The notes under the pieces: model-generated | The model's database searches: none | What the model was told of the DNA's origin: nothing | Seen by the model: only the letters and a program-made list of their open reading frames with translations | Shown: one piece after another, positions 55,196 through 62,876 of the stretch | Layout of the letters: each line of letters starts with the position of its first letter | Position numbering within the stretch: the stretch's first letter is position 1 | Made by a program: the position numbers and the translations under genes | Origin: Fulvitalea axinellae | Lineage (GTDB): Bacteria > Bacteroidota > Bacteroidia > Cytophagales > Cyclobacteriaceae | Assembly: GCF_036492835.1 (NCBI RefSeq) | Contig: NZ_AP025314.1 | Location: 1 to 64,000 of the forward strand | Length of the DNA stretch: 64,000 nt | Reading direction: 5' to 3'

Positions 55196-56853
55196 TTACT
55201 CATAGCCCAACAGTTTCAAGTTCGCACAAATGCTTTCATCCAAGGTTTTTCCCTGTTCGATCTGCCCGAAAAAGCGCTTGCTTAGGTCGGTCATTTTGTC
55301 TTCGAAGGGGATGCCGTCGTCTTCCTCTTCGGCTACGCCCACGTAGCGTCCGGGGGTTAGTACGTAGTCGTTTTTTTGGATTTCCTGTAGGGTGGCGGAT
55401 TTGCAGTAGCCTGCTATATCTGTGTATTCGCTTGTAGGGGCTGGGTGTTCTTTCTTGAGTGTGGGTTCCTTCGTGGATTCTCTGGATTCCCTGGGGGTGG
55501 AGACAGGGCATGCCCTGTCTGTACGGGGGGAGGGGGCCTTTGTTTTGTCATTTCGCCAGGCGTGGTAGGTGCCGGCTATTTCCGCCATGTCTTCGGCGGT
55601 CAGTTCTTTGTGGGTGCGGTCTACCATGGTTCCCATATTGCGGGCGTCTATAAAGAGGGTTTCGCCTTGTCGGTCGCGGTAGCCGTGTTCGGTATCCTCG
55701 CGTTTGTTTTTGGTCATAAACCAGAGGCATACCGGTATTTGGGTGGTGTAGAACAGTTGTCCGGGCAGGGCTATCATGCAGTCCACATAGTCGCGGTCTA
55801 TCAGTGTTTTTCTTATTTCTCCTTCGCCGGAGGTGTTGGTGCTCATGGAGCCGTTGGCCAGCACAAAGCCCGCCGTTCCCGTTTCGGAAAGTTTGCTGAG
55901 CATATGGAGTATCCACGCGTAGTTGGCGTTGCCCGTTGGCGGCGTGTTGAAGCTGGCCCAGCGGGCGTCGTCTTCCAGTTCGTTGGCCTCGCGCCATTGG
56001 CTTTGGTTAAAGGGCGGATTGGCCATGATATAGTCCGCCTTCAGGTCGGGGTGCTGGTCTTTGAAGAAGGTATTGGCGGGCACTTCGCCCAGGTTGGCGG
56101 AGATGCCGCGTATGGCCAGGTTCATCTTGGCCAGCTTGTAGGTGGTGGCGTTGAGTTCCTGTCCGTAGATGGAGATATTCCTTTTGTTGCCTTGGTGGCT
56201 TTCCACAAATTTGACGGACTGCACGAACATACCGCCCGAGCCGCAGGCCGGATCGTAGATCTTTCCTTTGTAAGGCTCCAGCATTTCGGCTATCAGGTTT
56301 ACTACGCTCTTTGGGGTGTAGAATTCCCCTCCGCCTTTTCCTTCCGCCGAGGCGAATTTGCCGAGGAAATATTCGTAGATGCGCCCCACCACATCGTTTT
56401 CCTCATCGCCTAAGGTATCGATATTGTTCACCGTGTCCAGCAAAGCCGACAGCTTGCTGGGGTCGAAGTTGAGGCGCGAGAAGTAGTTGTCGGGCAAGGC
56501 GCCCTTCAGGCTGTCGTTGTTCTTTTCTATGGTATGCAGCGCGGTGTCTATCTTCAGCGCTATGTCCTCCTGCTTGGCGTTTTCGATAATGAAATTCCAA
56601 CGGGCCTCTTCCGGCAGGTAGAAAACGTTCTTCATGTTGTAGAACTCCTTCATGCCGAGATATTTCTCCTTGCCTTCGCTGATCAGTTCCTGTTTGCGGA
56701 GTTCGAACTTGTCGGATGTGAATTTCAAAAAATAAGCCCGAGTACCACGTGCTTGTACTCCGAGCTTTCCACTGTTCCCCTCAGTTTGTTGGCCGAGTCC
56801 CATAGGGCCTCTTCCATGCTTTTTTGCGCCTTGGCGGCTGCTTTCTTGGCCAT
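55196..56853 (-). pseudogene. hsdM: Type I DNA methyltransferase HsdM with a frameshift
   Basis: The expected start MAKKAAAKAQKSMEEALWDS lies at 56853 but meets a TGA after 42 codons (VVLGLIF-stop). The remainder continues in another frame as LKFTSDKFELRKQELISEG. One missing T in the run complementary to A6 at 56727-56732 explains this exactly; restoring it gives 552 residues. The catalytic part is present: PACGSGGMF for S-adenosylmethionine and NPPF for adenine-N6 methylation. The open frame from 56803 starts in a non-homologous leader and is unlikely to be used as such. Near the C-terminus about 37 extra residues include RTDRACPVST, encoded by a REP unit. HsdM normally methylates the site specified by HsdS. 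Confidence 0.88.
55501..55520. repeat. REP unit inside hsdM
   Basis: Perfect copy of AGACAGGGCATGCCCTGTCT. It is read in frame in hsdM as TDRACPV, in a different reading frame from the unit inside the RAYT gene. Confidence 0.88.
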
Positions 56854-56884
56854 TATATAATAGGTGTTTTTTTCGTAGTCGCGT

Positions 56885-56917
56885 TTCCGCCGGCGCACAT
56901 ACCGCGCGCCGGCGGAA
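56885..56917. promoter_or_regulatory. GC-rich stem-loop between hsdM and the 177-residue gene
   Basis: Perfect 12-pair stem TTCCGCCGGCGC/GCGCCGGCGGAA with a 9-base loop, followed by TTGTTTTT on the plus strand. It lies between divergent genes, so a simple terminator role is not obvious. Confidence 0.6.
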
Positions 56918-57040
56918 TTGTTTTTATGAAATATAGGGATTTTCGAAATTTTTTTTGATCCGGATGTATGTTCCGGCGGGATTATTGGTTCTGTATCGAA
57001 AACAATCTAAAGGCTAAATAGATACCGAGGATTAAAAATT

Positions 57041-57574
57041 ATGAGTGAAACCACAACCACCCTTCCGGCGTTGACCCAGGCTGTCGACCTCCGGGCCGTT
57101 TTCCATGAGCAGAAATACCAAGCGTGGGTATCCACCGCCGCCGAGGCGCTTGTCTCTTGGGTCGAAAGCGAGGTGAACCGCGAGCGGGCGAAGAACGATT
57201 ATGAATCGTTGCTGGATGAGGAGCAGACAAAGAAGGTGGCGGACGACCGCAAGAAGCTGATACGGGCGCAAGAGGATTTTGACCGCATCAGCAACCTTTT
57301 GGACGGCGGAAACTTGTCGGAGGCGGATACTGACCGTTACCGCAAGGAGAAAAAGAAGCTGGACTATAATATAGAGACCCTGAGCCAGCGGCTGAAAAAG
57401 CGGGATACGGCGATACGCATGGTGTCGGACGACTTGAAGGACCTTATGGACTTGGCGGGCGCATCGGTACTGGAAGCCGGCATCCGCGATTTCTTGGTGA
57501 ACCATGTGGAGGCCGGGTTTGTGGGGCCTTGTTCCATTACGTTTTTGGGTACGGAGTATTCTTACAGCGAGTAG
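57041..57574 (+). CDS. Hypothetical coiled-coil protein
   Basis: This 177-residue soluble protein starts at ATG 57041. I do not recognise a family. The middle (about 45-125) is strongly charged and helical, with heptad-like spacing (RKKLIRAQEDFDRISNLL and YRKEKKKLDYNIETLSQRL). The ends are more hydrophobic, finishing in FVGPCSITFLGTEYSYSE. There is no signal peptide or membrane segment. It is divergent from hsdM across the GC-rich stem-loop and has its own terminator. Its position beside the R-M operon could be incidental. Confidence 0.7.
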   Translation: MSETTTTLPALTQAVDLRAVFHEQKYQAWVSTAAEALVSWVESEVNRERAKNDYESLLDEEQTKKVADDRKKLIRAQEDFDRISNLLDGGNLSEADTDRYRKEKKKLDYNIETLSQRLKKRDTAIRMVSDDLKDLMDLAGASVLEAGIRDFLVNHVEAGFVGPCSITFLGTEYSYSE

Positions 57575-57594
57575 TTTTTTTGTTTTGATACGTC

Positions 57595-57620
57595 AAAGCC
57601 ACGCCCTCGGGCGTGGCTTT
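57595..57620 (+). terminator. Terminator after the 177-residue gene
   Basis: Perfect 12-pair stem AAAGCCACGCCC/GGGCGTGGCTTT with a TC loop, followed by a T-rich tract. Confidence 0.8.
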
Positions 57621-57698
57621 CTGTTTTGGGACGGCGTACAATTTGAAATTTCCTCCATATGATCATTATGTCGAAGTGGGTAAACATGCCCATAACCA

Positions 57699-59288
57699 CT
57701 AAGGCCGGTCAATATAATAATACATGGCGGCGTGATACTTAATCGGGCGATTATCTGGATAATACTGCTCCATTGTGGCGAAGAATGACTTGGTGAAAGG
57801 CACGTTTTCCATCACTTGGAAGCGGTTGAGGCTTACGAGTCTGTTGCCGTTTTTCACGAAATGTGGAGCGTCTTTTTCCGAAAGATTTTTGGCCGTGGTG
57901 TAGGTTTGGCTATGAAACGGCTTGCTGAATTCCACCGGCCAGCCCCAAGCGTAGCCGAAATAATCCTCGGTTCCCGTGCCGAACGTTGAAGGAAACTTCT
58001 CGCCGTCGACGTAGAATTTCTCATCGCCTTCGCCCCACCACCATTGGGCGGACATGGACGGCAGTTTATGGCCGTTTTCCATACCGCTGATCGGGTTGTA
58101 GACGGTAAGCGTCATACCGCAGAAGCGTCCTTGGCCTTTCAAATCCAGAAGCTGGCGGTCGGGCCATCTTTGCTGTTCGATCTGCTTCAGGTCAGGCTCC
58201 CAAAGTACGTGGAAATAACCTTTTGGTGTTTCGGTGTTCGGGGCCGTGGTAACGGCGGTTTTCAGGCTTATCGCCCGCTGGCTTTTGTTGGTGAGGATAA
58301 TTTTGGCGCTTTTGCCGAAAGGCATATACCAGTTGGAGTACATCCTAGTGCCCGATATCCCGAGCGGAACGGCCTCGAATTGGCTCAGCTGGTTCCAGTC
58401 ATGCTCCGTAGCGCCGAAGAAAGCTCCCAGAGGACATTTTACCGAAGGAGTCTGTGCTCCGTCCCAATAGATTTCGATATCGAAATTTCGGGTCAGATCG
58501 TCCACGTAATTGTTTTTCAGAATATCGACTACCAGTCTTGTAACGGCTTTGGAGCCAGTAGCCGAGAAGATTTCCTTGGATTCCTCCGACCCGAACTTAA
58601 ACGTGTTGCTTTCCGTTTTCGAATCCGGATTGGCAAATGGCGTCTTTTCCGCCACCGAAGCCATCATGGTTTCGATTTCTTGTAAAGCTTGATGCTCTTT
58701 CGGTCCGAACGAACCTTTGAATGCCGGAACTTTACTGCCTTTTGGTAGGAGCGTGTAATTTATCTGGTAGAATTTTCCCCAGTCTTTTTCCGCTTTGATG
58801 ATCAATTCTTTCTGGAAGCAAATCGGAACGTAGTTGTTCTTGCCTTTGGCACTGGTATATACAAAGCCCGGATAGTTAAACGGAGCGTGTTTGCCGTCAA
58901 ACCAATGTTTGGCCGGCATTGACACCACTTCTTTTCCGTCCACTATCAGCGTAAGCGCACCGTCTTTCGGCAAGGCCGACCAGATTCTGTTTACGAAGCC
59001 CGTGCCTTTGATATGCGCTAATACCGTAGCTTCGCCTTCTTTGCGCACATATCCGTCGCCGTCTTTGTTGGCGCTCCAATTGACGTATTGGCCGGTTTTC
59101 TTATCGTATTCGCTACGACGGTCGTAGCTGGATATCATATAACTCTTCTCCCCTTCCGCTGGCAAAGTAGCCAGTTGCTTCATATCCACGTAGCGTCGCA
59201 CTACTTCCTCAAATGTTAATTTCGGCCCCTTCGCAAAAGCAAAACCGCTTAATAGCAAAAGAGCGGTGGCCGATAAAAAATTCCTCAT
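57699..59288 (-). CDS. GH172 (DUF2961) family glycoside hydrolase
   Basis: From ATG 59288 the protein has 529 residues with signal peptide MRNFLSATALLLLSGFAFAK; the longer frame to 59342 would precede the signal. DUF2961 motifs are NYVPICFQKELIIKAEKDWG, SNWYMPFGKSAKI and, near the end, WWWGEGDEKFYVDGEKFPST followed by FGTGTEDYFGYAWGWP, in which conserved Glu residues are candidate catalytic acids. GH172 enzymes act on fructofuranosides or arabinofuranosides; which applies here is not determined. It should be secreted to the periplasm or outside. The nested IS pair lies upstream of it, between it and the divergent GH85 gene. Confidence 0.88.
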   Translation of the reverse strand: MRNFLSATALLLLSGFAFAKGPKLTFEEVVRRYVDMKQLATLPAEGEKSYMISSYDRRSEYDKKTGQYVNWSANKDGDGYVRKEGEATVLAHIKGTGFVNRIWSALPKDGALTLIVDGKEVVSMPAKHWFDGKHAPFNYPGFVYTSAKGKNNYVPICFQKELIIKAEKDWGKFYQINYTLLPKGSKVPAFKGSFGPKEHQALQEIETMMASVAEKTPFANPDSKTESNTFKFGSEESKEIFSATGSKAVTRLVVDILKNNYVDDLTRNFDIEIYWDGAQTPSVKCPLGAFFGATEHDWNQLSQFEAVPLGISGTRMYSNWYMPFGKSAKIILTNKSQRAISLKTAVTTAPNTETPKGYFHVLWEPDLKQIEQQRWPDRQLLDLKGQGRFCGMTLTVYNPISGMENGHKLPSMSAQWWWGEGDEKFYVDGEKFPSTFGTGTEDYFGYAWGWPVEFSKPFHSQTYTTAKNLSEKDAPHFVKNGNRLVSLNRFQVMENVPFTKSFFATMEQYYPDNRPIKYHAAMYYYIDRP

Positions 59289-59554
59289 AATAGCTTCTTG
59301 TTGTTGATTATGTTCAATTTTTTTAATCGAGTCAATTGACAAGTTTTAAAAATAAAATGAACAGATTTATAACTCGTTAAGATTTGTTTATGTGTAATTA
59401 TAAGTAAACTAAAACATTTAAGCAATTTGTTTGATGTGTAGTGTTTTTATCTGTTTGGAAAAGTATGGTGGTAGTTTTTATATTAGAACAATGCATAATT
59501 TATTTTTTAGAGGTTCCCAAATAGGAATCAAAAAATTAGATTGGTACTTACATA
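59289..59554. other. Upstream region of the GH172 gene up to the IS
   Basis: The 266-base AT-rich sequence between the GH172 start and the IS left end contains no recognised gene or promoter motif. It should hold the GH172 promoter on the minus strand. Confidence 0.4.
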
Positions 59555-60031
59555 ACTGACCTTTCGCTCGCCTTTCCTATTGCAATTTTGGAAATTATAT
59601 GATAAGTGACCGATTTTTGAAAAATGAAAAGGAGAGACGGATTTGAATTATACACGGATTATCTTATTGCCAGTCGAGGGCAAGCCACCTCAACAGGGCT
59701 CTCAGCATCTTTGGACAATCAGATTCCCCATGATTATTTCAGCGACCTCCTCAAGCAACCGGACATGGACCAAAAGGCTTTTTGGAAAGAGGTGAAGTCT
59801 TTCGCCAGGAGTATTGAGGGCGAAGAGGCGGTTTTGAGTATCGACGATTGCATTGTCCACAAGCCTCATTCCTCGGAAAACGACATCGTAGCTTATCATT
59901 TCGACCATACTGTAGGCAAAGCGGTCAAAGGGATCAACTCCCTTAACTTTCTTCTGAGCAATACCGTGGAAGGACAAACGGTTAACTGTCCGGTCGCTTA
60001 TGAGATCGTCCACAAGACGGTGAAATACATA

Positions 60032-61682
60032 GGGTTTACTGAAAAAGTAAAAACCACAAGATTATCAGTGGATTAGGTAGCTTGTTTCCCTTTCCAAAGC
60101 ACAGGGAATATTCGTAAATTGGCCTTAGAAAGGACTGAGAGCATTTTTTCCCTTGCACCTATGATCAAGACAAGTTCCTCGCAATTGAGTATAGAAGGTT
60201 TTTTGGACCCGGAAATAGGGCGCCTTAACCCGGAAAACAGATGGGTGAAGTTGGCCAACTCCATCCCCTGGGCGGAATTGGGTTTGGTCTACGAATCGAA
60301 AATGTCGACGGGCAAGGGCAGTCCGTGCAAACCGGCCCGGCTGGTCATCGGCGCGCTGATCGTGAAGCATAAGCTGAACGTTTCGGACGCCGAGGCGATA
60401 GAACAAATCAAAGAAAATCCGTATCTCCAGTATTTCGTGGGACTCGGCTCGTTCACCACGGAAAAGGCCTTTGACCCTTCGCTGTTCACGACGGTCCGCA
60501 AGCGGCTCGGGTACGGGGATTTTAACAGGATGAGTTCGCTTTTGCAACACGAGGGGATCCGTATTGCGGAGGGCGATCGGGATGAAGGGTCCAAAGACGG
60601 GCATTCCGGGGACGCCGAAGATGACAAGCGGGTTGTCTCCTGCGACGCGACGGTGGCGCCGCAAGAGATTCCATACCCCACGGACCTTGGGCTGTTGGCT
60701 ACGGCGAGGGTGCAGTCGGAGAAAATCATCGACCTCCTTTGGCCCGTCGCCAGGGATTCCGGTTTATCCAAAAAGCCCCGGACTTACCGGGATAAAGCCC
60801 ATAGGGAATATGTCGGGGCGACGAGAAAAAAGAGGAAAGGAGCCGAATTCTGGCGCGTGTGCGCACGCCGACAGCTGAATTATCTGGAACGGAACCTACG
60901 GCATATCGACAGCCTCATAGAGGCCAACAAGGGCGTTATACGCCTAAAAAGCAGGTTTTTGAAGATTCTGATGGTGCTTCACGAAATCGCCAGGCAACAG
61001 TCGCTCATGCTGGAGACCGGTGCCAACAGGGTGGACGGCCGCATCGTGAACGTCTTCCAGCCCCATGTCCGGCCGATAGTCCGGGGCAAAAACGGAAGCG
61101 ACACCGAGTTCGGCGCCAAATTGTCCGTAAGCCTTCACGAAGGCTATTCCTATCTGGACAAGGCGCAATGGGACGCTTACTACGAGGGTGACGCGGAAGT
61201 GATCCGCGGGCACATCGACAGTTTCGGGGAGAGAAACCCGGAAATGAAGCTCGGCAAATTCGTCGGGGACAAGATTTACGGAAACAGGAACGCCCGGCAG
61301 ACCATGTCCGGCGCGGGTGTGGAATTCGTGGGCTCCCCGTTGGGAAGGCCTCCCTCAAGTCCCGAAAAAATCAGGGAACGCAAGGAAAACCGGACGCTTC
61401 ACCAACGGCACCGGAGCAGGGCGGAAGGAAAATTCGGGGAAGTGAAACGGGGACACGGATTGGACAAAATACAGGCAAGGAGAGCGGACACTTCGCTTTC
61501 ATGGATCGCCTGCATTTTCTTCGTGGCCAACTTGAAAAGATTTCAGAGCGAAATCTTTTTTGACCTTGTTTTCTTGAGCTGGAAATACGGGATATGGCTT
61601 CAAGACGGCGAAAAGAAACAGGAAAAGACTGTCTGGCAAAATATCCTAGCTGGGTAGCCCTCTGGGCTTTTTCAGTAAACCC
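60032..61682 (+). mobile_element. IS5-like insertion sequence nested in IS copy 2
   Basis: The 1651-base element has perfect 16-base inverted ends GGGTTTACTGAAAAAG and a six-base TACATA duplication (60026-60031 and 61683-61688). Its target is inside the transposase gene of the outer IS; copy 1 retains the uninterrupted site. Confidence 0.93.
60161..61657 (+). CDS. IS5-family-like transposase of the inner IS
   Basis: From ATG 60161 the protein has 498 residues; the open frame reaches back to a TTG at 60119. The N-terminal domain resembles DUF772 (PCKPARLVIGALIVKHKLNVS and FVGLGSFTTEKAFDPSLFT). The catalytic part includes VVSCDATVAPQEIPYPTDL with a candidate first Asp, and the IS5-type segment PHVRPIVRGKNGSDTEFGAK. 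Later segments are GDKIYGNRNARQ with a second Asp, and SRAEGKFGEVKRGHGL with a Glu. It appears intact, so this element could still move. Confidence 0.9.
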   Translation: MIKTSSSQLSIEGFLDPEIGRLNPENRWVKLANSIPWAELGLVYESKMSTGKGSPCKPARLVIGALIVKHKLNVSDAEAIEQIKENPYLQYFVGLGSFTTEKAFDPSLFTTVRKRLGYGDFNRMSSLLQHEGIRIAEGDRDEGSKDGHSGDAEDDKRVVSCDATVAPQEIPYPTDLGLLATARVQSEKIIDLLWPVARDSGLSKKPRTYRDKAHREYVGATRKKRKGAEFWRVCARRQLNYLERNLRHIDSLIEANKGVIRLKSRFLKILMVLHEIARQQSLMLETGANRVDGRIVNVFQPHVRPIVRGKNGSDTEFGAKLSVSLHEGYSYLDKAQWDAYYEGDAEVIRGHIDSFGERNPEMKLGKFVGDKIYGNRNARQTMSGAGVEFVGSPLGRPPSSPEKIRERKENRTLHQRHRSRAEGKFGEVKRGHGLDKIQARRADTSLSWIACIFFVANLKRFQSEIFFDLVFLSWKYGIWLQDGEKKQEKTVWQNILAG

Positions 61683-62407
61683 TACATAGACAAGAACGGG
61701 AAGGAAAAGCGTAAAAGCGAGAAAACGAAAAATGAGATGGTACTGGAAGTTTTACACCGTCTAAACTTTCTGAACAAACTGGTTTTCAGGTACATTCTTT
61801 TCGATACGTGGTTCACCGCCAGCGATACGCTGAAGTATATTCATTACAAGCTCAAGAAGGTTTTCGTTTGCCCGCTGAAGAGCAACAGGAATATAGCAAT
61901 GAGCGAAAAGGACAAAAACGAGGGCAAATTCATTCACGTTTCGGATGCGCCTATTGAAAGCGGTCAAGTGAAGCGGGTGTGGGTCAAGGGAGTTGATTTT
62001 CCTGTCACGCTCGCCAAACAAGTCTTTACAAACAGGGACCGGTCGACCGCGGAACAATGGCTGGTTACCAACGGGGAGAACATGGCTTTCGAGGATATCG
62101 TAGCGATCTACCAAAAACGGTGGAAAGTCGAGGAGTTCCATAAGTCGCTCAAGCAAAACACGATGTTAGGCAAGTCTCCCACAAAGATGGAGATTACCCA
62201 ATTGAACCACATCTTCGCTTCCATGATCGCCTACATAAAACTGGAAAAACTGAAGGTTAAGGAGAAGCTGAATCACTTTGCGATAAAATCAAAATTGTAT
62301 TTGAAGATGATAAAGGCTGCCATGGAAGAACTTGACGCCTTGCGGTCGGCCTGAAATATATTCATTAAGAATCGCTCTCCCAAATGCAGGGAGAGCGAAA
62401 GTTCAGT

Positions 62408-62876
62408 TACATAAAAAACAAAACCAATTCACATGATCCTTTTTTCGTTTTGTTATCTCTCTTCACACCTCCTCTGTTTTTAACCGCAAAGGCTCACGGC
62501 ATTTCGGTAATCAAGCTATCGAACATTCACCTACCCTCTGTGTGGATTTATAAATGTAAACACCTTCAATAATTTCAAAGTACATCTGGAAAATACGTTC
62601 ATCGTTTTCTGGCTATTTTTATCGGTTTTTTACGTTCGTTGAAGTCCGGAAATCTGAAAACATGACATAAAATGAATGTTAAAATGAGAGTGTAAAAAGA
62701 GTGGACACAAATAGGTGTTTATCCGGATCCCTTCTTTACATTTTGCCTGACACACGCTTCCGCACACATTTTACACGGGCTTTTTGGCCCTTAGGCACAC
62801 AACTGTTTATCGTTTTTTCACTCATTGAGGCGCGGAACAAAACCTGTTTTATATGCGCCTTGCCAACCACATTAAA
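62408..62876. other. Upstream region of the GH85 gene
   Basis: This 469-base AT-rich gap begins with the IS target duplication. No gene, terminator or clear promoter was recognised; small frames within it lack support. Confidence 0.4.

Larger units (their letters stand above)
52626..55203 (-). pseudogene. hsdS: Type I specificity subunit HsdS split by an IS
   Basis: The 5' part (54051-55203) encodes the first target-recognition domain, a central conserved helix region (FHTQKAIAKILGDLDDKIELNRQ as two blocks, about residues 165-230) and most of the second recognition domain. The 3' part (52626-52854) encodes the final helices (LTQLRDTLLPQLISGKLRVP). They are separated by a 1196-base IS. Removing it and one copy of the GATTA duplication joins FGSIN to QNDLKSIEM in frame and gives 458 residues, the expected HsdS size. 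The current 5' frame ends in a TGA contributed by the IS after 385 residues. HsdS sets the DNA target of both methylation and restriction. The start overlaps the hsdM end by eight bases. Confidence 0.93.
59624..62354 (+). pseudogene. Transposase of IS copy 2, disrupted by an inner IS
   Basis: Codons 1-136 (59624-60031) match copy 1. The frame then runs into the inner element and stops at 60076. The remainder resumes at 61689 (continuing the sequence DKNGKEKRKSEK) and runs to the natural stop at 62354. The first half contains the first catalytic Asp motif, the second half the other Asp and the YREK signature, so neither part can be active alone. Both parts match copy 1 exactly as far as read. 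Confidence 0.92.
59555..62407 (+). mobile_element. IS4/IS701-like insertion sequence, copy 2, interrupted
   Basis: The ends are identical to copy 1, flanked by TACATA duplications (59549-59554 and 62408-62413). Total length is 2853; subtracting the inner element (1651) and its six-base duplication leaves 1196, exactly the length of copy 1. It lies between the divergent GH172 and GH85 genes. Confidence 0.93.

Noticed and set aside
55196..56803. hsdM as an intact gene starting at 56803
   Set aside because: The first 27 residues are non-homologous out-of-frame translation; the true N-terminus (MAKKAAAKAQ) is in another frame upstream.
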